DNA of 64,000 bases. It comes from an uncultured Psychrosphaera sp. GTDB lineage: Bacteria > Pseudomonadota > Gammaproteobacteria > Enterobacterales > Alteromonadaceae. The stretch spans positions 405,333-469,332 of the forward strand of contig NZ_CANMSK010000001.1 in assembly GCF_947500655.1 (NCBI RefSeq), given 5' to 3'. The notes below the pieces were generated by a model. It was not told where the DNA came from and did no database searches. It was given only the letters and a program-made list of their open reading frames with translations. Shown here piece by piece: positions 8,241 to 17,689 of the stretch; the stretch's first letter is position 1, and every line of letters starts with the position of its first letter. The position numbers and the translations under genes are program-made.

Positions 8241-8999
8241 ATGCCTCATAAAAAATACATACATCACCCTACCGTAATTAAAGACCTTGCTATTTTAATA
8301 GTCATCAATTTTATTTTTTTAATCGTGTTTATCCAATTTGATATTTTGGAGTGGGCTTACAATTTTTCTCGCCAACATGAAGGTTTAGAATTAGATGAAT
8401 GGATACCTTTAGGCCTTACTGTTTCAATCAGTTTATTAGTTTTTTCATTCCGACGAATTAAAGAGCTTGGTGAAATGGCTCAAAAGCTTGAGCAAATGTC
8501 TCTACTGGATTTTTTATCTGGATTAGCTAATCGCCGCGCAGGACAAATTAGCTTGTTATCTTGGTGTGAACGAGCAGAGCAAAGCCAACAAGCCTTTGTC
8601 CTTTATCAACTCAATATCGATAAGTTCTCAAAGGTAAATGAGTTATATGGCCAATTAATTGGTGATGAAGTTATAAAGAATGTAGCCCAACGTTTAAAAA
8701 CTAAAATACCTGCAGCAGCTCAATTATTTCGCTGGTTAGATGACAATTTCATTATTGTGATACCGCTAAATAAAATTGATACGCCCAAACAATTTGCTTA
8801 TAAAATACAACAAAGTATTAATAATAAAGTCATGCAATCAACCTTATCTTTAACGTGTTCTATTGCTTATGCTGTTTGGCAAAAAGGACAAACGACTAAT
8901 GACATATTATATGAAGTTGAAGATGCCTTGATGGATGTAAAACAGCGCAATAAACAAATAATTGAATCTAACCACAAAGACGCTTTGACAGCTATTTAA
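8241..8999 (+). CDS. Membrane GGDEF-domain protein with degenerate active site
   Basis: A 252-residue protein with two membrane helices (about residues 13-33 and 52-68), a short coiled linker and a GGDEF-fold domain starting at LLDFLSGLANRRAG. The position of the GGDEF motif reads RWLDDNFIIV, so both glycines and the key Glu are lost and cyclase activity is unlikely. The first metal region is also altered (LNIDKFSKVNEL). Such degenerate domains can act as c-di-GMP or GTP receptors, or as partners of active cyclases such as the one at 6144-7208. The start codon at 8241 opens directly into a charged N-terminus before the first helix. Confidence 0.85.
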   Translation: MPHKKYIHHPTVIKDLAILIVINFIFLIVFIQFDILEWAYNFSRQHEGLELDEWIPLGLTVSISLLVFSFRRIKELGEMAQKLEQMSLLDFLSGLANRRAGQISLLSWCERAEQSQQAFVLYQLNIDKFSKVNELYGQLIGDEVIKNVAQRLKTKIPAAAQLFRWLDDNFIIVIPLNKIDTPKQFAYKIQQSINNKVMQSTLSLTCSIAYAVWQKGQTTNDILYEVEDALMDVKQRNKQIIESNHKDALTAI

Positions 9000-9064
9000 C
9001 TGAGTTAGAACATCATTCTATTTTATGACGCAGTATTTTATTGCGCTGCTACTTTACGTCTGTG

Positions 9065-9700
9065 CTACTTTATATCGCTTAGAACATAGTCAAAATATTT
9101 TCTCTGCTCTATGCCCGCTAAATTAGAATTAATTTTGTTTGGGTGTTTATACTCTCCCCAACTTGCCACATTACGTCCTACATTTAACTTAGGAAACGTG
9201 GCATCTTTTTTAGCAGACAATCCCAAAAAACGACTCATTTTAAGCAAGCTGTTAGGCTCGCTCACATCAATAGATAAAAAATCATCACGGTTTTCAAAAT
9301 ATTCTTGGACAGCTTTTTCATGACGTTTATAACAATTGGTTAACTCACTATAACTAAGCGGTAAATCAATAGAAAAAGTGTTGTGAAAACTACGTTTTAA
9401 AATAGGGTGAAACACGCCCGTTTTTGGTTTTAAATGCGGTGCCATTTTGCCAAGTAACATAGTGATTGACGGTAGCCACTTATCCAACTCTCTGGTTAAG
9501 TAAATAAATTTTGAATTAGGGAATAACTTATCTAAGTGTGGGTACTCGCTAAAACACGGGGCATCAGAAATAACATCCGCCATTTCAAATGTTTGTTTAG
9601 TAAAGCCAGTATGTGCCACAGACAACCCCATCTCCAACAAAGCAACGCTTATGCTAGTAGTACCTGTTCTTGGTAGGCCAATAATAAAGATCTTAGACAT
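9065..9700 (-). CDS. Sulfotransferase family protein
   Basis: The frame opens further upstream (GTG at 9775), but the ATG at 9700 is the better start, because the P-loop strand follows at once (SKIFIIGLPRTGTTS), as in sulfotransferases. That motif binds the 5'-phosphosulfate of PAPS. The 211-residue product also has the second conserved region (FPNSKFIYLTRELDKWLPS), where the RE...W pattern corresponds to the 3'-phosphate binding strand. The acceptor substrate is unknown; relatives in marine bacteria modify polysaccharides or small molecules. The gene diverges from an AraC-type regulator. Confidence 0.78.
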   Translation of the reverse strand: MSKIFIIGLPRTGTTSISVALLEMGLSVAHTGFTKQTFEMADVISDAPCFSEYPHLDKLFPNSKFIYLTRELDKWLPSITMLLGKMAPHLKPKTGVFHPILKRSFHNTFSIDLPLSYSELTNCYKRHEKAVQEYFENRDDFLSIDVSEPNSLLKMSRFLGLSAKKDATFPKLNVGRNVASWGEYKHPNKINSNLAGIEQRKYFDYVLSDIK

Positions 9701-9836
9701 TTGATACCGTTCGGGTTTTAAAGGCCGACAGTATACGCATAACTCGGACACGGGTGGTGAAAAATAAATACTCACATGTTAAAAGTAATATTCAGATTTT
9801 GAATAATCCATCCATAACCTATAACATTAGTAAAAG

Positions 9837-10682
9837 TTGTGTAACGGCAAACCAATAGAGATTAGTGTATTAAAAGTGGAAAAGTTAATTACGACAATAA
9901 AGAGTATAACGTCAACACGAAGTACATTACCTTTTGCTGTGTACTCTTCGATTAAAGAACAAAAATTATTAAATGTTCCTATAGCAAAACCTCTACTGAT
10001 TGTAGTGCTAAGTGGTGATAAAGAGTTGGGTGATATTGAGAAATTCACTTGTCACTCTGGCGACTTTATATTTTTATCTGACAATCCTGCACTGAGCATG
10101 CGTAACATACCAAAAAATGAAGAGTACTTTGCATTACTCATCGAATTTGATCACCACATATTTGATGGCTTAACACTCACTGCCCCAAGTAAACAAAATT
10201 ACTGCATTGGTAAGACAACACAAATGTTAGAGAGATGTTTAATTCAATTTGTAGACAGTTGTTTATGGGCACCTGAAAAAATTACCACAATGCGAAAAAA
10301 AGAGATCATAGAAATGTTGTGTTATCTGGGTCACAAGCAAATTTTATCTATGGTAGGTAACGCAAAAATAGACCATAGAATTCACGACATGTTTTGTCAG
10401 CAAAATTACGAAGAATTAACCATTGAGTATATTTGTCAAACTCTAGCAATGAGCGAATCAACCTTAAGGCGTAAATTAAAAGCTGAAGGGACAAGCGTAC
10501 AAGAAATTAAAGATCAAGCAAGACTCGGACAAGGATTAAACCTATTACAAACAACAAATTACCCGATTGGCCTTATTGCTCAAAAGTGTGGTTATCAATC
10601 ACAGTCAAGATTTACAGAACGATTTAAAGGACGTTTTGGTTTAACGCCATCTGAACTTAGAAAAACAAAAATGGTGGGTTAA
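9837..10682 (+). CDS. AraC-family transcriptional regulator
   Basis: The last 100 residues form a two-helix-turn-helix AraC DNA-binding domain: TIEYICQTLAMSESTLRRKL, then GLIAQKCGYQSQSRFTERFK and FGLTPSELRK. The N-terminal 170 residues look like a cupin-type sensor of the AraC_N kind (KPLLIVVLSGDKEL, SGDFIFLSDNP). The start is uncertain: the frame opens with TTG at 9837, and GTG at 9876 is a reasonable alternative because the family usually starts near the LITTI helix. It diverges from the sulfotransferase gene and may control it or the PEBP gene downstream; neither link is shown by a site I can recognise. Confidence 0.85.
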   Translation: MCNGKPIEISVLKVEKLITTIKSITSTRSTLPFAVYSSIKEQKLLNVPIAKPLLIVVLSGDKELGDIEKFTCHSGDFIFLSDNPALSMRNIPKNEEYFALLIEFDHHIFDGLTLTAPSKQNYCIGKTTQMLERCLIQFVDSCLWAPEKITTMRKKEIIEMLCYLGHKQILSMVGNAKIDHRIHDMFCQQNYEELTIEYICQTLAMSESTLRRKLKAEGTSVQEIKDQARLGQGLNLLQTTNYPIGLIAQKCGYQSQSRFTERFKGRFGLTPSELRKTKMVG

Positions 10683-10768
10683 GGCGAAAAAGTGACGGTT
10701 TTCAGACTAAACCAATTCCAAATAAAGACTAATATGACCTCGTTATCAATTAACTAACGAGGATCAAC

Positions 10769-11326
10769 ATGTTTAAAACAATAAAACTACTTTCAATATT
10801 ACTTTTTGTACTTTCAACACCTGTAATGGCAAGCTCTCTTACTCTTATTAGCAACGATATAGCGCAAGATAAGTTTATGGATAAAAATCAAGAGTTCAAT
10901 GGATTTGGATGTAGCGGTGACGATTTATCGCCTCATCTTAAATGGTCAAATGCACCAAAAGGAACAAAAAGCTTTGCTATTACCGCCTACGACCCAGACG
11001 CTCCAACAGGTAGTGGTTGGTGGCATTGGCAGATAATAAATATTCCAACAAACGTTATGGAAATATCAGCTGGTATAGGTAGTGTAAATAGCAAGCATCT
11101 TCCAAAAGGCAGCAGTCAAATCCAAAATGATTATGGTATTGAAGGTTTTGGCGGAGCTTGTCCACCTCAAGGTCATGGACAGCATCGTTACCGCTTTACA
11201 GTTCACGCACTATCAGTAGAGAAATTAGAATTACCTAGCAATGCTTCAGGTGCATTAACAGGCTATATGATTAATGCCAATACAATAGAGTCAAGTACAA
11301 TACAATCGTTATACGAACGTAAATAA
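10769..11326 (+). CDS. YbhB/YbcL family PEBP-like protein, periplasmic
   Basis: A 185-residue protein with a Sec signal peptide (cleavage near VMA-SS) and the phosphatidylethanolamine-binding fold of the YbhB/YbcL family. Characteristic motifs are GFGCSGDDLSPHLKWSNAP, ITAYDPDAPTGSGWWHW and GFGGACPPQGHGQHRYRFTVHAL. Bacterial members have no settled role; the family name Raf kinase inhibitor-like comes from the eukaryotic relatives. The ATG is preceded by ACGAGG at good spacing, and a strong terminator follows about 30 bp after the stop, so the gene is a single unit. Confidence 0.92.
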   Translation: MFKTIKLLSILLFVLSTPVMASSLTLISNDIAQDKFMDKNQEFNGFGCSGDDLSPHLKWSNAPKGTKSFAITAYDPDAPTGSGWWHWQIINIPTNVMEISAGIGSVNSKHLPKGSSQIQNDYGIEGFGGACPPQGHGQHRYRFTVHALSVEKLELPSNASGALTGYMINANTIESSTIQSLYERK

Positions 11327-11354
11327 ATTAATCCCCTCTTGGATTAATCGCCCC

Positions 11355-11384
11355 AAAAACCAGATCATAAATGATCTGGTTTTT
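11355..11384 (+). terminator. Rho-independent terminator after the PEBP gene
   Basis: The stem AACCAGATCAT with its complement ATGATCTGGTT, a two-base loop and a following T5 run form a strong terminator about 30 bp after the stop codon. The A-rich left flank may let it work in both directions. Confidence 0.88.
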
Positions 11385-11595
11385 ACTATTTCAATACCCT
11401 GCACATTTACCTTGGGCTCTTATTAATCATTTGAGCAGTTGTTTCAATTAGCTTGTGTGGGTAATATGGCAATATTATTTTCTATAATGCACTGTCTAAC
11501 TAGCACAACTAGTTTTATAAGCTTGAATAATAGCTATAAAACGATATTGGTTTTCAAACATGATAAATGCATAACTATTTTAGACGAGGTCATTT

Positions 11596-14043
11596 ATGCG
11601 TTCATCTTTTAGTTTTTGGATTAAATCTACCCTTATTGTGGCGACTATCATTTCAGGTTGTGCCACCATTGCCAAAATAAGTATTGACGACGAATTTGGC
11701 GTCGCTACTCCAGAGAATCGAGCTGTAACTTCAGAAACTCAAGTTGCGACACTAGAGGAGCAAGCAACTGACATTAATACCAGTTCTGCACTTACTACTA
11801 GCTTACAGAAAGAACATAACTTTTATACCGCACACGCAAAGCCTATTATAGAAAGTCGATGTGTAGTTTGTCATGCTTGTTATGACGCTCCTTGCCAATT
11901 AAAAATGTCATCTCCTGAAGGTATTGAACGTGGTGCCAACAAAGAAGCTGTGTATGAAGGCTCTCGCTTATTAGCCGCTACACCTAATCGTCTATTTGTT
12001 GATGCGTTTGAAGTTGAACAATGGCGAGAACGCGCGTTTTTTCCTGTACTTAACGAAAGAGTTCAAACACCTAAGGCCAATACGCAGGCTTCAGTAATCG
12101 CTCGTATGTTGATGCTGAAAAAACAACACCCTCTACCTGATGATAAAATTTTAGACGCTCGTTTTGACGGCAGTTTAATCGGTAATCAGCAATGCCCAAC
12201 CATAGAAGAATTTGAGCAATTTGCGAAAAGCGAACCATTGGCCGGTATGCCATATGGATTACCAGGGTTAAATAATCAAGAAGATCAAATATTAATGACT
12301 TGGCTTGAAAATGGCGCCAACATGCCAAAAGCACAAGCCCTACCTAAAGCCGAACAAGATGCAGTAAACAAACTTGAAGCATTTTTAAATGCTGATAGTT
12401 TAAATATGCAACTAAGTGCGCGCTATATATATGAGCATTTATTTTCAACTCATCTTTACTTTGGAGCCTTATCAGAACAAGGCCTCCAACCGCAGTTTTA
12501 TAACTTAGTTCGTTCAGTCACTCCAACAGGACAAGAAATACAAATTATCGCAGGACGACGTCCTTACGATGCACCAAATACATCTCGCGTGTATTACCGA
12601 CTGCAACCAATTACATCAACCATAGTTAATAAAACCCATCAACCTTATGCTATAAACAAAGATTTAATGGATAAATGGGAAAAGTGGTTTGTCACCGCTG
12701 ATTACACAGTCACTAAGCTACCAAGTTACAAACCTAAAATAGCCGCCAACCCGCTTACTGCATTTGAACAATTACCAGTAAATTCTCGTTATCGATTTAT
12801 GTTAGAACGTGCCGAGAATACCATTATGGGTTACATAAAAGGCCCAGTTTGCCGAGGACAAGTGGCCCTTAATGTTATTAACGACCGATTTTGGGTGTAT
12901 TTTCTCGACCCCGATATGGCTGACGATCCTGATCTAAAAGCATTTTATGCCAAACAAAAAAACAATTTAAGAATGCCAGCCGAAGAACAAAGTACAACCC
13001 TAGCAGTTGATTGGATTGAATACGCCAACCGACAAGCTGATTACTTAAAAGCCAGAAATACATTTTTTAATACTACGATAAAAGACGGTAAGCATCTTAC
13101 TGTTAAAGGTATTTGGGATGGCGATAAGGTTAATGAAAATGCCAGCCTTACAGTATTTAGACACTTTGATAATGCGACGGTTGTTAAAGGCTTAATTGGT
13201 CAACCGCCTAAAACGGCATGGGTAATTGATTACGTATTATTAGAACGGATTCATTACTTATTAGTGGCTGGCTTTGATGTTTATGGTAACTATGGGCACC
13301 AACTACTTACGCGCCTTTATATGGACTTTTTAAGACTAGAAGGTGAAGCGAACTTTTTGGCTTTATTGCCACCGGATAATCGTAAAAAAGAGCTTAAGTC
13401 GTGGTATCAAAAAGCAGGTGTAGAACTTAGTGACTTTATAGAAACAAGCAATGTTAACTTTAATCAAGAAAGTAGCATTGAATATAAAAGCTCAAAACCA
13501 AAAAAAGAACTGTATAACTTACTAAATCAACATTTAAGTCAAATTCAACCGAATAAATATCACTTAAAAACGACAGAATTGACCAGCAACAGTGTGGCAT
13601 TATTAGATCAGATAAATTCAATTAAAGGTGAACAAGTTGCAATCTTGCCAGAGTTAACCATGATAATGGTAGACCGTACGGACTCGAATACTTCTGAGTT
13701 ATTTACGCTTGTAAGAAACAGCGCACATTACAATGTTAACAGCTTGTTTTTTGAAGAAGATAATCGTGATATTAAAAACGACACAGTAACTTTAGTACAC
13801 GGCCTTATCGGCAGTTATCCTGACTCATTTTTACATGTAAAAGAAACGGATATCGCTAACTTAGTTGTAACATTACAAAATATGAAAACCGAAAAAGATT
13901 ATGAAAAGATGTTAGATGTATTTGCCATACGCCGGACAAATCCTGATTTTTGGTTATTCAGTGACAAATTACATAAAAGCTTTATGCAGCACGAACCAAT
14001 TCGCGGTGGCTGGTTGGACTTTAATCGACTTGAAAGCAGATAG
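11596..14043 (+). CDS. cti: Fatty acid cis/trans isomerase (Cti), haem-c lipoprotein
   Basis: An 815-residue protein with a lipoprotein-type signal (IISGC, Cys 22). It carries a single haem c site, CVVCH at residues 89-93, in a Cys-rich segment (CHACYDAPCQL). The rest matches the Cti family (PF06934): RLFVDAFEVEQWRERAFFPVLNER, YIYEHLFSTHLYF and WVIDYVLLERIHYLLVAGFDVYGNYGHQL. Cti converts cis-unsaturated fatty acids of membrane phospholipids to trans, which stiffens the membrane quickly after solvent, heat or salt shock, and acts from the periplasm. The ATG follows GACGAGG. The small gene at 14139 may be co-transcribed. Confidence 0.95.
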   Translation: MRSSFSFWIKSTLIVATIISGCATIAKISIDDEFGVATPENRAVTSETQVATLEEQATDINTSSALTTSLQKEHNFYTAHAKPIIESRCVVCHACYDAPCQLKMSSPEGIERGANKEAVYEGSRLLAATPNRLFVDAFEVEQWRERAFFPVLNERVQTPKANTQASVIARMLMLKKQHPLPDDKILDARFDGSLIGNQQCPTIEEFEQFAKSEPLAGMPYGLPGLNNQEDQILMTWLENGANMPKAQALPKAEQDAVNKLEAFLNADSLNMQLSARYIYEHLFSTHLYFGALSEQGLQPQFYNLVRSVTPTGQEIQIIAGRRPYDAPNTSRVYYRLQPITSTIVNKTHQPYAINKDLMDKWEKWFVTADYTVTKLPSYKPKIAANPLTAFEQLPVNSRYRFMLERAENTIMGYIKGPVCRGQVALNVINDRFWVYFLDPDMADDPDLKAFYAKQKNNLRMPAEEQSTTLAVDWIEYANRQADYLKARNTFFNTTIKDGKHLTVKGIWDGDKVNENASLTVFRHFDNATVVKGLIGQPPKTAWVIDYVLLERIHYLLVAGFDVYGNYGHQLLTRLYMDFLRLEGEANFLALLPPDNRKKELKSWYQKAGVELSDFIETSNVNFNQESSIEYKSSKPKKELYNLLNQHLSQIQPNKYHLKTTELTSNSVALLDQINSIKGEQVAILPELTMIMVDRTDSNTSELFTLVRNSAHYNVNSLFFEEDNRDIKNDTVTLVHGLIGSYPDSFLHVKETDIANLVVTLQNMKTEKDYEKMLDVFAIRRTNPDFWLFSDKLHKSFMQHEPIRGGWLDFNRLESR

Positions 14044-14138
14044 TATAAGCGGTGAACTGCGAATCGATTTTAATATAGTTGTAGGTAAATTAGGCTTCCT
14101 AACCAAGTTAAGATAAAAACAGAGTTAAAGAATATTTT

Positions 14139-14354
14139 ATGAAAACAGAAGTGAGTTATGGTTTTCCATCAGCACAAATTGCTAATCGTTTTTTACACGA
14201 GTTAAAAAACTGGCACGTTGCGCAAGTACAAACACGTTTATTTAAAGGTGATGACAGCGTCAAAGTGTCTTACGAATATGATCAACGTGGCTTTGATAAT
14301 ACCCTTTCAGAACTAGACAGCTTAGCTGAGCAGTATGGTGGTAAGGAAGTTTAA
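14139..14354 (+). CDS. Small conserved-looking protein of unknown function
   Basis: A 71-residue acidic protein (KTEVSYGFPSAQIANRFLHEL at the start) with an alpha-beta pattern: strand, helix over SAQIANRFLHELKN, strands VAQVQTRLF and SVKVSYEYD, then a helix over LSELDSLAEQYGG. That order is ferredoxin-like, as in small ACT-like or RAGNYA-like folds, but I cannot name a family. It lies 95 bp after cti on the same strand. A hairpin overlaps its stop codon. Confidence 0.6.
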   Translation: MKTEVSYGFPSAQIANRFLHELKNWHVAQVQTRLFKGDDSVKVSYEYDQRGFDNTLSELDSLAEQYGGKEV

Positions 14355-14377
14355 GCAGTAAATAGTTTACTGCTTAA
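14351..14377 (+). terminator. Hairpin overlapping the stop codon, weak terminator
   Basis: The 12-bp perfect stem TTAAGCAGTAAA with its complement and a three-base loop begins inside the stop codon of the 14139 gene. The T-run behind it is interrupted (AAACATTTTT), so termination may be only partial. Confidence 0.45.
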
Positions 14378-14409
14378 AAACATTTTTACATTATTGCGAG
14401 CTTAATAGG

Positions 14410-15957
14410 TTAATCGCCCAACCAAGTTATTTTGTATAAATCACGGCGGCGGTCTAAATAGTTTTTCACTGAGCCTTCATTTTTCAATTGTTCCAACTTA
14501 GTTAAGTCAAGATCGACAATCAAGGTCATTTCCGTATTAGGTGTGGTTTCTGCCATAATAGCATCATGTGGAAAAGAAAAATCCGATGGTGAAAATACCG
14601 CAGATTGCGCATATTGAATATCCGCACCATCCACTTTAGGTAAGTTACCTACGCTACCTGCGGTAATAACATAACATTCATTTTCAATGGCTCTGGCATG
14701 AGCACAATGACGTACTCTTAAATACGCATTTTTAGTATCTGTCCAAAACGGTACAAACAACATTTGCATGCCCTGCTCTGACTGTAATCTTGCCAATTCA
14801 GGAAACTCAACATCATAACAAATAAGAATGCCAATTTTGCCAAAGTCCGTATCAAACACATTAAGACCATTACCGCCTTTCATGATCCACGCCCGTTTCT
14901 CGTAAGGCGTTGGATGTAGTTTATATTGCGACTCTAACGTGCCGTCGCGTCTACAAAGATACGCGACATTAAACAACTCACCGTCATCCATAACCGGCAT
15001 AGAGCCCGCGATAATATTGATATTGTAACTGACGGCCAATTTAGAAATTGCGTCTAATATTTCGCTGGAGTATTCAGCTAAGGCTTTAATCGAATCAAAA
15101 GAGCTATCATGCTCATCTATACCCATTAACGGCGCATTAAAAAATTCAGGTAACAACGCAAGGTCACATTGGTAATCTGACAACGCATCAACAAAAAACT
15201 CAACCTGTTGAATAAGCTCTTCAACTGAATTTAACGAACGCATTTGCCACTGAACACAACCTATCCGAGCGGAAGTTTTGGTAGCGCCAATTAACGGTGA
15301 CTTATGATCTTCATAGTAAAGATTGGTCCATTCTAATAAAGTCGCATAGCCTTTTGACTCTTTGTCTTCTGGCAAATACGCGGTAAGTACACGCTTAACT
15401 TCAAATTCATTGGATAATTGAAACGTTAAAATAGGATCGTATATTTCACGCTTTTTAACTTCTTCAATATACTTTTGCGGAGACATATCATGAGCATAGT
15501 TTTTATAGTTAGGAATTCGTCCACCAGCAATAATCGACTTAAGGTTTAAACTTTGACACAGCTCTTTTCGTGCTTCATATAAACGCCTGCCAAGACGCAT
15601 ACTGCGATATTCCAAATCCACACACACTTCAATTCCATATAACACATCACCAAGCGGATCGTGCGTGGTTAAATACGCGTCACCGGTGATCTGATCATAA
15701 GTATGATGATCGCCAAACTTGTCGTAATCGACAATTAGAGAAAAAGCTGCAGCGACAATTTTTCCATGATCTTCAATGCAAATCTGTCCCTCTGGAAACA
15801 CAGTTAATTGCGCCTTAAACTGCTTTTCAGGCCAAGCACCACCTAAGTCGGGATAGACTGCATCCATCATTACTTTCAAGTCTGCGTAATCATCTTTAAC
15901 TAAATGACGTAGAGTCAGTTTGTGCTCAGACTCATCCGTATAAATATTTTCACTCAT
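14410..15957 (-). CDS. GNAT acetyltransferase fused to carbon-nitrogen hydrolase
   Basis: A 515-residue two-domain protein. Residues 1-215 form a GNAT domain with the acetyl-CoA loop region EYRSMRLGRRLYEARKEL. Residues 225-515 form a nitrilase-superfamily domain with the Glu-Lys-Cys triad visible in LLPEFFNAPL, YKLHPTPYEKR and GILICYDVEFPE. It most resembles the family in which the same two domains are fused and annotated as bifunctional acetyltransferase/amidohydrolase. Its substrate is unknown: an N-acyl or amide compound could be deamidated and acetylated by one polypeptide. No signal peptide is present, so it is cytoplasmic. Transcribed alone. Confidence 0.9.
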   Translation of the reverse strand: MSENIYTDESEHKLTLRHLVKDDYADLKVMMDAVYPDLGGAWPEKQFKAQLTVFPEGQICIEDHGKIVAAAFSLIVDYDKFGDHHTYDQITGDAYLTTHDPLGDVLYGIEVCVDLEYRSMRLGRRLYEARKELCQSLNLKSIIAGGRIPNYKNYAHDMSPQKYIEEVKKREIYDPILTFQLSNEFEVKRVLTAYLPEDKESKGYATLLEWTNLYYEDHKSPLIGATKTSARIGCVQWQMRSLNSVEELIQQVEFFVDALSDYQCDLALLPEFFNAPLMGIDEHDSSFDSIKALAEYSSEILDAISKLAVSYNINIIAGSMPVMDDGELFNVAYLCRRDGTLESQYKLHPTPYEKRAWIMKGGNGLNVFDTDFGKIGILICYDVEFPELARLQSEQGMQMLFVPFWTDTKNAYLRVRHCAHARAIENECYVITAGSVGNLPKVDGADIQYAQSAVFSPSDFSFPHDAIMAETTPNTEMTLIVDLDLTKLEQLKNEGSVKNYLDRRRDLYKITWLGD

Positions 15958-16202
15958 AAATGCTTCTACTCATTAGTTGCTCACCTTAAAGGCTGACGGA
16001 GGTTAATTTAATTTGTGTAAAACGATTATTAATAAATAACCTAATATCTAAATTAATACTATTTATATTTAATTTTGGCAATCACTTAAATAGTTAGATT
16101 TGTCTAAAGATTGAAAAACAATTCTCTGACATTAATCTGCCATATTACTTGTATATTGTTTTCTTAATTAACCACATAAATAACTATAATAAGGATATAT
16201 AA

Positions 16203-17009
16203 ATGAAAACAATCAACGCCTTTTTTCTACCTATCATAATGATAAGCACGATCAGCGTATCAAGTTATGCTGAAGATTTTGACCGACTTGATAAAGCCTT
16301 ACCTACAAGCGGAATTATTGACTACAAGATAAACATCCCAGCAATTGATTATGATACTGATGGCTGTCTACCAAGTGCTGGAATTTCTCGTACAGGTCAA
16401 CAAAATGGAGGACTAAGTGCCTCGGGGAGTATTACTGGTGGCTGTCGTTCAAGTAACTTCAATAGCTCATCAAATACATTACATCGTTATGCTTGTACCT
16501 TTAGTGACAGTGATGAATATTGCGTACATTTTTATGCCTTATACTTTGAAAAAGACCAAGCCACTGTATTCGGAGGAGGTCATAGACACGACTGGGAATA
16601 CGTTGCTATTTGGTCTAAAAATGATGAAACAACTCATGCCAGTTACAGTGCTCATGGTGACTTATATACACAAGAAGCTGCTGGACTAGAAAAAAGAGAC
16701 GGCACTCGTATAAAATTTGTTTATCATAAAGATGGACTTCTTACCCATGCAATGAGATTTGCAACAAGTGGCGAACAAGCAGAAAACCCATACGGCGATT
16801 TTTTTGCTCCTGTTATTATTAGCTGGTATGAAGTAACTGGTGATGGTGTTAGCAATAGTCAAATGAGAAGTTTACTTAATTCATACGACTACGGCTCTGC
16901 AACTATTCCATTAAAAGACAGCAGATTTTTAACCAATATTAACGAGAACTTACCTAGTGGTTACCCAACCTTTACTAATGCAGACGTTGAGGCATCACAA
17001 ACAAATTAA
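16203..17009 (+). CDS. NPP1/NLP family necrosis-inducing-like secreted protein
   Basis: A 268-residue protein with a Sec signal peptide (cleavage near SYA-ED, residue 23). It carries the hallmark heptapeptide of Nep1-like proteins, GHRHDWE, at residues 126-132. It also has the conserved DTDGCLPSAG near residue 51 and YALYFEKDQ near residue 111, both of which align with NLP cores. NLPs of plant pathogens bind plant sphingolipids and lyse cells through a calcium site built from the heptapeptide. Here the key His and Asp residues are intact, so activity is possible; the target in a marine setting is unknown (algal cells are a guess). Single gene with its own terminator. Confidence 0.9.
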   Translation: MKTINAFFLPIIMISTISVSSYAEDFDRLDKALPTSGIIDYKINIPAIDYDTDGCLPSAGISRTGQQNGGLSASGSITGGCRSSNFNSSSNTLHRYACTFSDSDEYCVHFYALYFEKDQATVFGGGHRHDWEYVAIWSKNDETTHASYSAHGDLYTQEAAGLEKRDGTRIKFVYHKDGLLTHAMRFATSGEQAENPYGDFFAPVIISWYEVTGDGVSNSQMRSLLNSYDYGSATIPLKDSRFLTNINENLPSGYPTFTNADVEASQTN

Positions 17010-17040
17010 ATAATCACTAAAAATATTCTATATACAAAAT

Positions 17041-17074
17041 AAAAAGCCAACTGATAAACCCAGTTGGTTTTTTT
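17041..17074 (+). terminator. Rho-independent terminator after the NPP1 gene
   Basis: CCAACTG and CAGTTGG pair across a seven-base loop and are followed by T7. It lies about 35 bp after the NPP1 stop codon. The A5 left flank may give termination for the minus strand too. Confidence 0.87.
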
Positions 17075-17235
17075 ATAACGTGAGTGACGGCACAGCCTTT
17101 AAGGTAAAAACCAGCAAGAAAAAACTGCCAGTATTGTTCATCAGAGCCGCCACTTTTGGCTTCATTCTCTAATGAATTTAATGTGGGAACTACGCCTTCA
17201 ATTAACACTTTCTCTTGCTTTATTTTATACCTTCA

Positions 17236-17538
17236 CTAGCAAATAAAGTTAAAAGCAAACCAAAATATAGCACTAACATTCAGTAAAACCGTCACCCAAA
17301 ATATGTATTTAAACGGCTTTTTAATAGATTTATGACGCAATATATTTTGTGCAAAATAAGCCCCTGGCCAACCACCTGCAAGAGAAAGCAAATGCAGGGT
17401 ACTTTCCTTAGTTCTCCAACGTCCTTTTTTGGCAGCCGACTTATCAATGGCATAAACAATAAAGGTAATACAGCTCATTACCAAGTAAACGCCAAGTATA
17501 ATTTCAGATAATTTCTCAGTAAATACTAATACGCCCAT
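17236..17538 (-). CDS. DUF1294 membrane protein, probably shortened at the N-terminus
   Basis: The 100 residues from the ATG at 17538 contain the DUF1294 core: YAIDKSAAKKGRWRTKESTLHLLSLAGGWPGAYFAQNILRHKSIKKPFKYIFWV, with membrane helices on both sides. In-frame coding-like sequence continues upstream without a usual start to a stop at 17656-17658 (it reads EPRYKTKKTRPWAKIF and so on). Many homologues carry an N-terminal cold-shock domain before this linker; here it is absent. The gene may therefore have lost its 5' part, with the ATG at 17538 as a fallback start inside a helix. Function of DUF1294 is unknown. Confidence 0.75.
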   Translation of the reverse strand: MGVLVFTEKLSEIILGVYLVMSCITFIVYAIDKSAAKKGRWRTKESTLHLLSLAGGWPGAYFAQNILRHKSIKKPFKYIFWVTVLLNVSAIFWFAFNFIC

Positions 17539-17689
17539 CCAAATAAAAAAGATAACAATACAAAAAGTAATAAAGATCTTAGCCCAAGGACGAGTTTTTT
17601 TTGTTTTGTATCTAGGTTCTGAGATGATGCTACTCCGTTTATTTATGGCCTGATCTTAATTACGGTTCGTTCTTAAACTTTCGTTTTAG

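Noticed and set aside
11460..11560. Possible small RNA or promoter before cti
   Set aside because: AT-rich with weak promoter-like words only; no hairpin or conserved element could be recognised.
17017..17208. A 63-codon minus-strand frame opening with GTG after the DUF1294 gene
   Set aside because: Its second half is the reverse complement of the NPP1 terminator, and there is no family resemblance. A remnant of a gene cannot be excluded for the first 40 codons.
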